Positions 55,178-64,000 of a stretch of DNA of 64,000 nucleotides are shown here, piece after piece (positions within the stretch are counted from its first letter, which is position 1; each line of letters opens with the position of its first letter). Source of the stretch: UBA4312 sp002394635 (GTDB lineage Bacteria; Bacillota_I; Bacilli_A; Erysipelotrichales; Erysipelotrichaceae). The position numbers were made by a program, and so were the translations under genes. The notes beneath the pieces are model-generated. The model was not told where the DNA came from and did not search any database. It saw nothing but the letters and a program-made list of their open reading frames with translations. The stretch spans positions 124,001-188,000 of the forward strand of contig CAMNHO010000002.1 in assembly GCA_946539765.1 (NCBI GenBank), given 5' to 3'.

Positions 55178-56482
55178 AAATATTTCCTTTACCATATCTT
55201 TTAAAAGATAGATATCCTTGCTCGACATAAAGACATAGACGGCCGGTGCCATACCTGCCAGTACCTGCGCACTCGGCTGATCAACATCCAGCAATATACT
55301 GCCTGAGCAGAGATTTTGAAGGTCTTGAATGGTAACCGTGATCGTTTCGTCTTCACGTACAGCATTTTTCGGGAAATCACATAATACCACCTGATCTGCA
55401 GTATTCAGGCTTTCTGCAAACCCTTTTAAAAAGTGTTGCAACCGAGAATAGCGATCCGGTTTATAAAGCGCAATGACCTTTTTTTTCGGATATTTTTTAC
55501 GTGCCATATCAATCATATAACGAATTGCTGTCGGATGATGCGCATAATCATCGATCAATACGCTTTGACCAACCTCTTCGATAACAGAACGACGAGCAAT
55601 TCCTTTGAATTCCTGTAAACCTTCAACAATGTCTTCTGGTTTCATCCCGAGCTCACTGGCCAACGCAAAGCATCCCAGCGAATCCTGTAAAAAAGGGTCC
55701 CCTACTTCTGTCAACTCTACATGTGCAAGGATTTCACCTTTATGCAGGACATCATAGTGCATGCCAAAGGAACCTTGTTCAACATGAACCGCCTGATAAT
55801 CATTACCATCTTTAAGTCCGTATGTCACGTATGGGATATTGTATTTCAGTTTTGGAAGATACGGATCATCACCAAAAATAACAACTTCTTTTTTTACTTG
55901 ATCGATGAAAGACTGGAAGGCGGAAACATAATCGTCCATATCCTTATAATAGTCGATATGGTCTAGTTCAATATTTGTGATAATTGCATAATCCGGATGA
56001 TAAGCCAAAAAATGCCGTTGGAATTCACAAGATTCAAACACAAAATGACCTGCATTCGGAGGCATGTATCCATGACCGTCCCCAATCAAATAAGCCGTAT
56101 TATCCAAACGTGATAACATGTTTCCTAAAATACCGGTGGTTGTTGATTTTCCATGAGTACCGGCAACGCTGATGGATGTAAATGAATCAGCGAAAATACC
56201 TAAGTATTCATTATAGTAATATGTTTTTACAGTCGGATTATCAATAGCGGCTTGCACCTCCGGATTGGATGTATCAAATGCCAGACCAATAATAACAGTA
56301 TCTCCATCTTTTATGTGGGCAGCATCAAATGTTGTAAAGGGGATTCCTCTTTCCTCCAGCCCATCTTGTGTAAATATATACTTTTCAATATCACTGCCGT
56401 TTACCTCGTATCCGGCATCATGAAGAAGGCATGCCAAAGCGGCCATGCCCGTTCCTTTGATTCCTATGAAATGATAAGCCAT
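55163..56482 (-). CDS. murC: UDP-N-acetylmuramate--L-alanine ligase
   Basis: 439 aa. The N-terminal UDP-binding GIKGTGMAALA, the ATP-binding P-loop VAGTHGKSTTTGILG (Ser where Thr is usual in GKT), the NIELDHIDYY metal motif, and the C-terminal domain with DDYAHHPTAI and YKPDRYSR are present. It adds the first amino acid of the peptidoglycan stem. It is followed by ytxG-like genes and preceded by a SftA-N-like gene, the Bacillus order. Confidence 0.95.
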   Translation of the reverse strand: MAYHFIGIKGTGMAALACLLHDAGYEVNGSDIEKYIFTQDGLEERGIPFTTFDAAHIKDGDTVIIGLAFDTSNPEVQAAIDNPTVKTYYYNEYLGIFADSFTSISVAGTHGKSTTTGILGNMLSRLDNTAYLIGDGHGYMPPNAGHFVFESCEFQRHFLAYHPDYAIITNIELDHIDYYKDMDDYVSAFQSFIDQVKKEVVIFGDDPYLPKLKYNIPYVTYGLKDGNDYQAVHVEQGSFGMHYDVLHKGEILAHVELTEVGDPFLQDSLGCFALASELGMKPEDIVEGLQEFKGIARRSVIEEVGQSVLIDDYAHHPTAIRYMIDMARKKYPKKKVIALYKPDRYSRLQHFLKGFAESLNTADQVVLCDFPKNAVREDETITVTIQDLQNLCSGSILLDVDQPSAQVLAGMAPAVYVFMSSKDIYLLKDMVKEIFEKTE

Positions 56483-56493
56483 TTCAATCCTCC

Positions 56494-57162
56494 TTAATTT
56501 TTCGATGCAAATAATTTTTCCTGGTGTGCCACCGTATCTTTTGTCTTTTCAAGCATATCCGATAAATCGATGGCTTCCGGTTCTTCCGGTGTTACATTCG
56601 GATCCGGTTGTTTTACAGGAATCTTATCAACCGGTTTATATCCAGGAATACTGGATCCATACATCGGAGAAATCACTTTAACCAGATCATCGCTTTCAAC
56701 CGGTTTATCCAAATCGATGGCATTATGGACTTTATTAAAATCCTTCTGATCGTCTTTTACATTTCCGAATATCGGTGACATGATGGACTGATATTCGACT
56801 TCTACCGTTTTATGAGTTCTGGGCTGCTGTATCTTACGACGATCATAACGATACGTTCTTTTCTTCTTCGTACTAGGGTCGCGACGAGAAACATCATCCA
56901 CGTTTAAAGAACCGAAGCTTTCCGGCTTTTTCGGCTGTTGCGGTTGTGTATATACAGGTTGCTCAGATACAGGTTGTACAAAGGTTTGCTGGATCGGTTG
57001 AACCGTAGGCTGTACAGGTTGCTGTACCGGTTCCGGTGCAGGTTCAACATATTCTTCCTCTTCGTATTCTTCTTCCCGTTCCTGTTCTTCCAATTCTTCC
57101 ATTTCTTCTTCTACATCAATATCTTCGTTAAAAATTGACTGCATAAAATCTTTTAAAGCCAT
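56494..57162 (-). CDS. Unnamed protein resembling a SftA N-terminal region, no FtsK domain
   Basis: 222 aa from the ATG at 57162 (AAAGGAGG ribosome binding site). A short conserved start (MALKDFMQSIFNED) is followed by an acidic run, a Pro/Gln/Val-rich linker (about 42-85) and a basic block with KKKRTYRYDRRKI. Two copies of a motif SPIFG / SPMYG occur (IMSPIFGNVKD and VISPMYGSSIPG). The gene sits directly before murC, where B. subtilis has the FtsK-like sftA, whose N-terminal region carries similar SP-x-[YF]G motifs as I recall. There is no membrane helix and no ATPase. Probably cytoplasmic and division- or DNA-related; function unknown. Confidence 0.6.
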   Translation of the reverse strand: MALKDFMQSIFNEDIDVEEEMEELEEQEREEEYEEEEYVEPAPEPVQQPVQPTVQPIQQTFVQPVSEQPVYTQPQQPKKPESFGSLNVDDVSRRDPSTKKKRTYRYDRRKIQQPRTHKTVEVEYQSIMSPIFGNVKDDQKDFNKVHNAIDLDKPVESDDLVKVISPMYGSSIPGYKPVDKIPVKQPDPNVTPEEPEAIDLSDMLEKTKDTVAHQEKLFASKN

Positions 57163-57179
57163 CTGTATTCCTCCTTTGC

Positions 57180-57821
57180 TTATGATTCGTTGTCTGTCCA
57201 TACAGCTCTGTAAATAGGCTGCCCCTTCTCAACAAATTTCTGTTCATATTCCGTAAACGCATCTTCATCATGTGTAATAGAACGATAATCTACATCTATC
57301 TCTTTCATTTTAAAACCAGCATTTTGAAATTCCAAGAGGGAATATGAAAATAATTTTGAATTATCTGTTTTCATTTGTATTGTACCATTTTCACTAAGAA
57401 TATGTTTATATTGCTCTAAAAAACTATGCGATGATAATCTTCTTTTCGCATTTCTATTTTTAGGCCATGGATCAGAAAAATTTAAATGGATCACATCCAC
57501 TTCCTTCTCATCAAACCATTCATCGATCTGCATGGCATCTCCATGTATAAAAAGAAGTTTTCCCTTGTCTGGGTCTTCATCATACTTTTTCGCTGCTTTA
57601 CCAGCAGCCGTATCATTCTTTTCAATAGCGACAAAACCCTGTTCCGGGTACATTTTGGACATCTGTAATGAATAATTCCCCATACCGCATCCAATTTCGA
57701 CATGTAAAACATCCGTATTAAGCGTGGTCTTCCATTTCCCTTTCAATTTCTCTGGGTCAATGATCCGACATTTTGCCTGTTCCAAATAATCAATTGCCCA
57801 CTGGACTCTTCGCATTCGCAT
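57180..57821 (-). CDS. trmB: tRNA (guanine(46)-N7)-methyltransferase
   Basis: 213 aa. The SAM-binding motif VEIGCGMGNYSLQMSK, the conserved GDAMQIDEWF, the NFSDPWPKNRNAKRRL signature and the C-terminal TEYEQKFVEKGQPIYRAVW are all typical of TrmB. It forms m7G46 in tRNA. Ribosome binding site AGGTGAT. It lies 17 nt before the SftA-N-like gene, as trmB (ytmQ) lies near sftA/murC in B. subtilis. Confidence 0.96.
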   Translation of the reverse strand: MRMRRVQWAIDYLEQAKCRIIDPEKLKGKWKTTLNTDVLHVEIGCGMGNYSLQMSKMYPEQGFVAIEKNDTAAGKAAKKYDEDPDKGKLLFIHGDAMQIDEWFDEKEVDVIHLNFSDPWPKNRNAKRRLSSHSFLEQYKHILSENGTIQMKTDNSKLFSYSLLEFQNAGFKMKEIDVDYRSITHDEDAFTEYEQKFVEKGQPIYRAVWTDNES

Positions 57822-57868
57822 ATTATCACCTGTTCCTACACTCTTTATCTATGATACCGATTTTTGTT

Positions 57869-57898
57869 AAAAAAGAAAACCGAGAATTATCCCGGTTT
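57869..57898 (-). terminator. pnp terminator overlapping the stop codon
   Basis: AAACCGGG pairs with CTCGGTTT (one G-U) around ATAATT on the minus strand, then a T-rich tail. The hairpin begins within the TAA stop (57897-57899). Confidence 0.8.
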
Positions 57899-60071
57899 AC
57901 TCTTCTTTTGATTCTGTATCTTCCTTTTTCGGTTCAGAAGGCTTTTTAAACTCTTTTTTCGGTTTCGGTAACAAGGCCTTTGCACTTACATTAACTCGGC
58001 CTTTATTATCGATTTCCGTCACCTTTACATCGATCGTATCTCCGATTTTCAGTACATCCTCTACTTTTGCAACCTTATGATGGCTGATTTTTGAGATATG
58101 TAACAATCCATCCACGTTACCGAATAAATTCACAAACGCACCGAATTTTTCGATTCGAACGACTTTCGCTGTAAATATATCGCCAACTTTGGCCTCGCGT
58201 ACAATTTCTTTGATCATCTCTAAGGCACGGTTGATTGCTTGTTGATCCTGATGATAGATCACCACTTTACCATCGTCATCAATATCGATCTTCACATTAT
58301 CACAAGCAGCAATAATTTCATTGATCTTCTTACCACCTGGACCGATAACATCTTTGATCTTATCCGGATTAATATTGGTCATCGCAATCTTCGGCGCATA
58401 AGGACTCAATTCTTTTCTAGGTTCCGGAATACAAGCTAACATATTGTCCAAAATCTCCAGGCGTGCTTTATGAGCCTGTGCCAACGCTTCTTCAAAGATA
58501 TTTTTTGTGATGCCCGTTGTCTTGATATCCATCTGTAAAGCAGTAATTCCATCTTTCGTGCCGGCAACCTTGAAGTCCATATCACCAAAGTGGTCTTCCA
58601 TACCTTGAATATCGGTCAGAACAGTATATTCACCAGTTTCATCATTCATGATCAGTCCCATCGCAATACCGGCAACCGGTGCTTTGATCGGAACGCCAGC
58701 AGCCATCAAAGACATAGTTCCCGCACAGATACTGGCCTGCGAACTGGATCCATTGCTTTCCATAACATCTGCAACGGTACGGATCGTATAAGGGAAATCA
58801 TCTACACTTGGAAGTACTTGTTTCAATGCTCTTTCACCTAATGCACCATGTCCGATTTCACGACGTCCCGGTGAGCCCATACGTCCGGTTTCTCCGACAC
58901 AGTATGGCGGGAAGTTATAATGATGCATAAAACGCTTCGTATCGACTTCTGTCAAATCATCAATGATCTGGTTTTCATTCAGTGCCCCTAATGTAGTTGT
59001 AGACAATACTTGTGTTTCGCCACGTGTAAACAATGCAGAACCGTGAACTCGTGGTAACAGATCCACCTGTGAATTCAAAGGACGGATCTCATCGATCTTA
59101 CGTCCATCCGGACGCACCTTATCCTCGATGATCAGACGACGAACTTCATCCGCTTCAATAGAATGACAGATTTCACGCGTCTGTTTTTCCGCATTTGCTG
59201 CTTCTTTTTCTGTTTCATAAGGATTGGCAGCAATCAGTTCAACAGCCTGTTCTGTTAATTCATCAATCTTTCCGTATCGTTCCAGCTTTTCTTTGATAGA
59301 AACCGCATCACGGATCTTCTGCTCAAAATTACTACGAACCTGTTGATCTAACTGTGCATCCACTGTATATAACTGAATTTCACGTTTTTCTTTTCCACAA
59401 GCTTTAATGATCTCTTCCTGGAAAGCACACAGTTTTTTTACTTGTTCATGTCCGAACATCAAAGCCGCCAGCATATCTTCTTCACTGACTTCCTTGGCCC
59501 CAGCTTCTACCATATTCAAGGCCTGTGCTGTACCGGCTACTGTCAGATCGATGTCACTGACTTCCTGTTGTGCAACCGTCGGATTTGCAATCAACTGTCC
59601 ATCGACACGTCCGACTTTTACACCAGCAATCGGTCCGTTAAACGGAATATCAGAGATACAGAGTGCCAGACTTGCTCCCAGCATTGCAGCCATTTCGGCA
59701 GGCGCATCCTGATCTGTACTCAATACCGTGTTAACAACCTGTACTTCATTACGGAATCCTTCCGCAAATAACGGACGAATTGGACGGTCAATCATACGTG
59801 CCGTCAGTGTGGCATGTTCGCTTGGACGACCTTCTCTTCGTAAAAAGCCTCCCGGAATTCGACCTACTGAATAAAGTTTTTCTTCAAAACTAACTGTTAA
59901 CGGAAAGAAATCGATTCCTTCTTTTGCTTGATTGCTTGCGCAAGCTGTAGAAATCGTAACTGTATCTCCATAGCGTACGATAACCGCTCCATCAGCTTGT
60001 TTGGCAATTTCTCCCGTTTCCACTGTGATCCCCCGACCACAGAATTCTAATTGAAACTCTTGTTTCGCCAT
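57897..60071 (-). CDS. pnp: Polyribonucleotide nucleotidyltransferase
   Basis: 724 aa. Two RNase PH domains (first from [23 protein letters not shown]; second from [20 protein letters not shown] with [15 protein letters not shown] and the catalytic [10 protein letters not shown]), a linking helical domain, a KH domain ([16 protein letters not shown], about 560) and an S1 domain ([22 protein letters not shown], about 620-690), then a K/E-rich tail. It is a 3'-5' phosphorolytic exonuclease in mRNA decay. Ribosome binding site GAGGTG. It directly follows rpsO, the near-universal pairing, but a terminator stands between. Confidence 0.97.
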   Translation of the reverse strand: MAKQEFQLEFCGRGITVETGEIAKQADGAVIVRYGDTVTISTACASNQAKEGIDFFPLTVSFEEKLYSVGRIPGGFLRREGRPSEHATLTARMIDRPIRPLFAEGFRNEVQVVNTVLSTDQDAPAEMAAMLGASLALCISDIPFNGPIAGVKVGRVDGQLIANPTVAQQEVSDIDLTVAGTAQALNMVEAGAKEVSEEDMLAALMFGHEQVKKLCAFQEEIIKACGKEKREIQLYTVDAQLDQQVRSNFEQKIRDAVSIKEKLERYGKIDELTEQAVELIAANPYETEKEAANAEKQTREICHSIEADEVRRLIIEDKVRPDGRKIDEIRPLNSQVDLLPRVHGSALFTRGETQVLSTTTLGALNENQIIDDLTEVDTKRFMHHYNFPPYCVGETGRMGSPGRREIGHGALGERALKQVLPSVDDFPYTIRTVADVMESNGSSSQASICAGTMSLMAAGVPIKAPVAGIAMGLIMNDETGEYTVLTDIQGMEDHFGDMDFKVAGTKDGITALQMDIKTTGITKNIFEEALAQAHKARLEILDNMLACIPEPRKELSPYAPKIAMTNINPDKIKDVIGPGGKKINEIIAACDNVKIDIDDDGKVVIYHQDQQAINRALEMIKEIVREAKVGDIFTAKVVRIEKFGAFVNLFGNVDGLLHISKISHHKVAKVEDVLKIGDTIDVKVTEIDNKGRVNVSAKALLPKPKKEFKKPSEPKKEDTESKEE

Positions 60072-60128
60072 TTTTTCACCTCATTTTTAATCTCTAGAAT
60101 CTTAACATACAAATAATAAAAAAGATAG

Positions 60129-60156
60129 AAAAAAAGTAATCTTTGATGATTACTTT
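60129..60156 (-). terminator. rpsO terminator containing the stop codon
   Basis: AAAGTAATC pairs with GATTACTTT around ATCAAA, with a seven-T tail. The TAA stop (60150-60152) is inside the 5' arm. Confidence 0.9.
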
Positions 60157-60416
60157 CTTAATCCTAAACGTGCAATTAATGTTTTATAACGTTCCAAGTC
60201 GTTCTTCTTTAAATAAGCTAACATATTTTTACGACGCCCAACCATCTTCATTAATCCTCTTTGAGAATGATAGTCATGCTTATGTTCCTTGAAATGATCA
60301 GTCAGTCGGTTGATCTGAGCTGTCAATAAGGCAACTTGTACTTCCGGAGAACCTGTATCTCCTTCATGGATTGCATACTCTTTTACGATGGCATCTTTTT
60401 CTGCTTTTTTTAACAT
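60150..60416 (-). CDS. rpsO: 30S ribosomal protein S15
   Basis: 88 aa from the ATG at 60416 (AAAAAGGAGGAAAT); the 19 codons upstream are leader. Typical S15: [33 protein letters not shown] and [13 protein letters not shown]. It binds the central domain of 16S rRNA. The leader of about 74 nt after the predicted promoter is long enough to hold an S15 autoregulatory site, though I could not confirm one. Confidence 0.97.
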   Translation of the reverse strand: MLKKAEKDAIVKEYAIHEGDTGSPEVQVALLTAQINRLTDHFKEHKHDYHSQRGLMKMVGRRKNMLAYLKKNDLERYKTLIARLGLRK

Positions 60417-60496
60417 TGTATTTCCTCCTTTTTTTAAGTCCTTTTCTACCGGGCAAATGGTTGGAGTTTCCATAGGCTCAGTACAAAAGCTATTTT

Positions 60497-60525
60497 ATTT
60501 TATCAGTCATCAGGTAAAAAATCAA
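60497..60525 (-). promoter_or_regulatory. Promoter of rpsO
   Basis: TTGATT (60520-60525), 17 bp, TAAAAT (60497-60502) with a TGn extension, on the minus strand. The -35 and spacer lie within the last codons of hemW; +1 is near 60490. Confidence 0.65.
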
Positions 60526-61582
60526 CCAGAATTGTATTCAATATTTCCAATCCTTTTTCAGTACAAATCAGATGATGATCCTTCCAGTACAAATATTCCG
60601 GAACATAGGTTTGTAATTGTTTATCATATACCTTTTTAAAGTCCTGGTGGTATTTTCTTTCCCATTTTTGGCAATCCAACCCAAAACATGTCCGTAAAGA
60701 CATCATAATGGATTCAAAGGGTGCATCACAATCTTCAACATATACACGACGTTCATCCTGCAAATAGTTGGAAAGCGTATCTACATGATCATATCGGCGG
60801 CTTCCTTCTTTTCCACTGGCTCCCCATCCGATACCAATAAAATCACTGTCATCCCAATAACATCGATTGTGCCGAGAATACATCCCATCACGAGCGTAGC
60901 TGCTAATCTCGTAATGTTCATAACCATGTTCTGTCATCATTTGACGAATGCATTCATACATATTTGCATCTAAACCTTCCTCGCAAGGTTTCAAACCCTT
61001 TTTCCCGAAAATAGAACCTGGTTCGATCTGCAGCGCATATATGCTTAAATGCGGAACATTCAATGAAAGAAATGTACGGATCTCATTTTTGACATCCGCT
61101 AACGTCTGATTCGGTAAACCGTAAATGAGGTCCACAGACAGATTATTCAGTCCGGCTTCTCGAAACCGTTGAATACTATTAAATACATCTTGAGAACTGT
61201 GTTTTCGTCCAATAGCTTGAAGAAATGTGTCATCAAAGCTTTGAACCCCAAGACTGATACGATTCACGCCGGCCTGAAGATACGTATTGATCAAAGCTTC
61301 ATTTATATTATTCGGGTTACATTCCACTGTCCATTCATAATCCTTACATAAATAAGGCGTAAATAACGAGGCCAGCTGGCTGAAGAGGTCCAACGGCAAA
61401 CAACTAGGTGTCCCTCCACCGAAATATAAGGTCGATATAGAACGCAGATCCAATGCATTCACTTCTTTTTCGATTTGCTTAAACCAAAGTTTTAATACGG
61501 CCTTCTCATAAAGCCGCCTTTTAAAATCACAGTAATAACAGATCGAGTCACAGAAAGGAATATGCACATAGATATGCATCAT
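60503..61582 (-). CDS. hemW: Radical SAM heme chaperone HemW
   Basis: 359 aa. The cluster motif is [10 protein letters not shown] (CX3CX2C) at about residue 10-18, followed by the conserved [38 protein letters not shown] and [10 protein letters not shown] blocks. The family is often misannotated as coproporphyrinogen III oxidase, but the CX3CX2C spacing and lack of the HemN-specific Cys fit HemW. It overlaps the lepA stop (ATGA) and, as usual, follows lepA. Confidence 0.94.
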   Translation of the reverse strand: MMHIYVHIPFCDSICYYCDFKRRLYEKAVLKLWFKQIEKEVNALDLRSISTLYFGGGTPSCLPLDLFSQLASLFTPYLCKDYEWTVECNPNNINEALINTYLQAGVNRISLGVQSFDDTFLQAIGRKHSSQDVFNSIQRFREAGLNNLSVDLIYGLPNQTLADVKNEIRTFLSLNVPHLSIYALQIEPGSIFGKKGLKPCEEGLDANMYECIRQMMTEHGYEHYEISSYARDGMYSRHNRCYWDDSDFIGIGWGASGKEGSRRYDHVDTLSNYLQDERRVYVEDCDAPFESIMMSLRTCFGLDCQKWERKYHQDFKKVYDKQLQTYVPEYLYWKDHHLICTEKGLEILNTILVDFLPDD

Positions 61583-63381
61583 TCATCGTCCATAGAAAGA
61601 ACGGCCATAAAGGCCTCCTGAGGAATTTCCACAGAACCGACCATTTTCATTCGTTTCTTTCCTTCCTTTTGTTTTTCCAATAGTTTCTTTTTACGGGAAA
61701 TATCGCCACCATAACACTTAGCCAGAACATTCTTTCTCAAGGCCTTAATATTGGTGCGTGCAATGACTTTTCCACCAATAGCTGCCTGTACAGGAATTTC
61801 AAATTGCTGCTTCGGAATGATCTTCTTTAATTTGATTGTCATCGCATTGCCACGGTGGTACGCAAAATCTTTGTAAACGATGGTTGACAGCGCATCGATG
61901 ACCTGACCGTTTAAAAGAATATCCATCTTCACCAAATTACTACGACGATATCCGCTTAATTCATAATCCAGGGAAGCATATCCCTTGGTACTGGATTTCA
62001 TCTTGTCAAAGAAATCAAAGATGATTTCGCTTAAAGGTAGTTCATACGTAATCATCATACGAACATCATCCAATACCTGCATATCGACATATTCGCCTCG
62101 TTTTTTCTGACAAAGATCCATTATAGCTCCTACGTATTCCTTCGGAACCATGATTTCGGCTTTTACATAAGGCTCTTCAATATGATCGATATGATTGGCC
62201 GGTGGAATTGCAGAAGGATTATCGATTTTTTCCATCGTTCCATCCGTTTTAAAAATATGATAGATAACGCTCGGACTGGTAGCAATCAGATCCAGATTGT
62301 ACTCCCTTTCTAGTCTTTCTTCGATGACGTCCATATGTAAAAGCCCTAGAAAACCACAACGGAAACCAAATCCAAGAGCTTGCGATGTCTCCGGTTCAAA
62401 ATGCAAAGATGCATCGTTCAATTTCAATTTTTCCAAAGCTTCCTTCAGATCATCATATTTTGCATTATCTACCGGATATAATCCACAGTATACCATCGGC
62501 ATCATTTCTCTGTATCCCACTAATGGGTTTTCTGCAGGCCGGTCCGCCAATGTAATTGTATCACCGACACGAACATCTTCTATATTTTTAATAGCTGCAC
62601 TAATCCATCCGACTTCACCAGTCTGTAAATGATCTTTAACAACTTCCTTTGGTGTATGAACACCAACCTCGATTACTTCGTATTCAGCTCCGCTGGCCAT
62701 AAAACGAATTTTATCTTTTGTATGGATGCTTCCTTCTTTTACACTGACAAAAGCAATCACCCCACGGTATGGGTCATATAAAGAGTCAAAGACCAATGCC
62801 TGCAGTTCGTTATTTTCATTACCGGAGGGAGCCGGTAATTTTTCAACAATAGCTTCCAGCACTTGATCCACATTCTTTCCGCTCTTGGCACTGATTTCCA
62901 CTGCATCGCTGCAATCTAATCCGATGAGGTTTTCAATCTCTTCTTTGACCACATCCGGTTGCGCACTGGGTAAATCAATTTTATTGATGACTGGAAGAAT
63001 CTCCAGATCATTATCCAAAGCCAAATAAACATTGGCCAATGTTTGTGCCTGTACACCTTGTGCAGCATCAACAACAAGAACAGCACCATCACAGGCTGCT
63101 AACGACCGCGATACCTCATAAGAGAAATCGACGTGACCGGGCGTATCGATCAGATGAAATAAATAGTCGTGCCCATCCTTGGCATGGTATTGTAGCTGCA
63201 CGGCATTCAGCTTGATCGTAATACCTCGCTCTCTTTCCAGATCCATGGAATCCAGAATCTGCTCCTTCATTTCTCTTTTCTCCACCGTATCGGTCAATTC
63301 CAGGATGCGGTCAGCTAAAGTGGATTTACCATGATCGATATGCGCAATGATCGAAAAGTTTCTGATATATTTTTGATCCAT
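61579..63381 (-). CDS. lepA: Elongation factor 4 (LepA)
   Basis: 600 aa from the ATG at 63381 (AATAGGAGGAAAG); the frame upstream runs into fmt and should not be used. G motifs: [44 protein letters not shown]. Domain II, the EF-G-like domains and the unique C-terminal domain follow ([28 protein letters not shown] region, [14 protein letters not shown]). It acts in translation under stress and in initiation or ribosome biogenesis. It lies 10 nt after fmt. Confidence 0.97.
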   Translation of the reverse strand: MDQKYIRNFSIIAHIDHGKSTLADRILELTDTVEKREMKEQILDSMDLERERGITIKLNAVQLQYHAKDGHDYLFHLIDTPGHVDFSYEVSRSLAACDGAVLVVDAAQGVQAQTLANVYLALDNDLEILPVINKIDLPSAQPDVVKEEIENLIGLDCSDAVEISAKSGKNVDQVLEAIVEKLPAPSGNENNELQALVFDSLYDPYRGVIAFVSVKEGSIHTKDKIRFMASGAEYEVIEVGVHTPKEVVKDHLQTGEVGWISAAIKNIEDVRVGDTITLADRPAENPLVGYREMMPMVYCGLYPVDNAKYDDLKEALEKLKLNDASLHFEPETSQALGFGFRCGFLGLLHMDVIEERLEREYNLDLIATSPSVIYHIFKTDGTMEKIDNPSAIPPANHIDHIEEPYVKAEIMVPKEYVGAIMDLCQKKRGEYVDMQVLDDVRMMITYELPLSEIIFDFFDKMKSSTKGYASLDYELSGYRRSNLVKMDILLNGQVIDALSTIVYKDFAYHRGNAMTIKLKKIIPKQQFEIPVQAAIGGKVIARTNIKALRKNVLAKCYGGDISRKKKLLEKQKEGKKRMKMVGSVEIPQEAFMAVLSMDDE

Positions 63382-63391
63382 ATCTTTCCTC

Positions 63392-64000
63392 CTATTCCAC
63401 CGTTCTGCCAACCAGATTCCGACCTTGTCCATTATAGAAATCTTTCGCCGACATGACCGGTTTTCCTTCCATCTGGCATGTGTGTATACAAAGCAGTCCC
63501 TGATGCAGACTGACTGTATAACTGTCATAATTCCAACCGGTTATGACTCCGCACGGTTGTGTTGTACCAGTCACATAATCCACATCGAAAACTTTCCATT
63601 TCTTATTGCCGACTTTAAAATATGCTCCCGGTGTCCGATCCAGAGCACGGATCTGACAAAGAATACGCTCGTCGCTCTGTTGAAGATCAATATGTTCTTC
63701 TTCCTTTTTTATAATAGGAGCAAATGTTACTTCCGACAAATCCTGTTCCACGTACTCCGCCTTGTCTGAACAAATTATTTCATAGTTTTTTAAAATCAGT
63801 TTCCCGGCTGCCTGTGCCATTCGTTCAAATAATGTCGTAGAGGTTTCCTTTTCATCCAGCAATATTTCTTCAGTATCCAGAACCGGCCCTGCGTCCATCT
63901 TCGTTGCCATTTTCATCAACGACATACCGCTAATTTTTTCTCCGTCCCAGATAGCTCTTTGGATCGGTGCACCACCACGATATTTCGGCAGCAGTGATCC
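63392..64000 (-). CDS. fmt: Methionyl-tRNA formyltransferase (C-terminal part)
   Basis: The 5' end lies beyond the window; 202 codons are visible. The frame is open to the edge and reads [21 protein letters not shown], the conserved Fmt core after the active site, then [18 protein letters not shown]. The C-terminal OB-like tRNA-binding domain (from about [17 protein letters not shown]) ends in GRTVE. It formylates initiator Met-tRNA. The fmt-lepA-hemW order implies one transcript. Confidence 0.95.
   Translation of the reverse strand, partial: GSLLPKYRGGAPIQRAIWDGEKISGMSLMKMATKMDAGPVLDTEEILLDEKETSTTLFERMAQAAGKLILKNYEIICSDKAEYVEQDLSEVTFAPIIKKEEEHIDLQQSDERILCQIRALDRTPGAYFKVGNKKWKVFDVDYVTGTTQPCGVITGWNYDSYTVSLHQGLLCIHTCQMEGKPVMSAKDFYNGQGRNLVGRTVE

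Noticed and set aside
63382..63528. LepA extended by 49 residues
   Set aside because: The extension overlaps fmt, and the ATG at 63381 has a textbook ribosome binding site and the conserved LepA N-terminus.

Overview
The window is a compact, AT-rich chromosomal segment of a low-GC Gram-positive anaerobe. T-box leaders, a Gram-positive comG operon, CcpA, SepF/YlmH, the ybeY-dgkA-era-recO-glyS-dnaG-rpoD-trmK block, an Rnf complex and a type-2 leuA together fit a gut-type Firmicute, most likely class Erysipelotrichia. That placement is an inference from gene content and style, not a database match. I see no rRNA, tRNA, CRISPR array, prophage or intact insertion sequence.

Layout. 1-4260: Rnf ion-translocating complex (rnfE partial, G, D, C, minus strand) with its flavin transferase apbE divergent. 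4297-18725: an almost complete branched-chain amino acid regulon: T-box-leuA-leuC-leuD-leuB-ilvE (minus), ilvB-ilvN-ilvD (plus), ilvC (minus), an FCD-type GntR regulator with a DUF815 AAA ATPase (minus), and ilvA (plus). 19024-29036: ileS, tyrS and leuS, each behind its own T-box, with ylmH, sepF, hpf and a radical-SAM gene between. 29058-32508: a full comGA-G competence pseudopilus operon, then an MBL hydrolase, rpmG (49 codons) and a class III CoA-transferase. 34717-34937: an orphan small transcript. 34971-38207: class B PBP and ispG. 38263-42010: an MBOAT / DHHW / DUF4358 / SGNH cell-envelope acylation cluster. 42135-45268: nfo, a DEAD-box helicase and ispH. 45263-52663: the trmK-to-ybeY housekeeping block. 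52901-57821: ccpA, a YtxH-like protein, a YtxG-like DUF948 protein, murC, a SftA-N-like protein and trmB, an order resembling the B. subtilis trmB-sftA-murC-ytxGH-ccpA neighbourhood. 57897-64000: pnp, rpsO, hemW, lepA and fmt (partial).

How it works together. Branched-chain amino acid synthesis is split among regulators. leuA responds to tRNA-Leu through a T-box. ilvBND has a plain promoter with a short leader. ilvC appears to share a double operator with the autoregulated GntR/DUF815 operon: both promoters are TTGACA-17-TA(C/T)AAT, and both carry the TNGTNNNACNA operator pair at identical distances from the predicted start site.

Two architectural habits recur. First, several monocistronic genes (apbE, the radical-SAM gene, ispH, perhaps ybeY) have a -10 box placed so that the predicted +1 falls on or next to the A of the AUG, and none has a Shine-Dalgarno sequence, so they look leaderless. 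Second, at least eleven intrinsic terminators use the end of the coding region: the stop codon lies inside the hairpin. In two convergent pairs (radical SAM/tyrS and ispH/trmK) one palindrome built from both coding ends appears to serve both directions.
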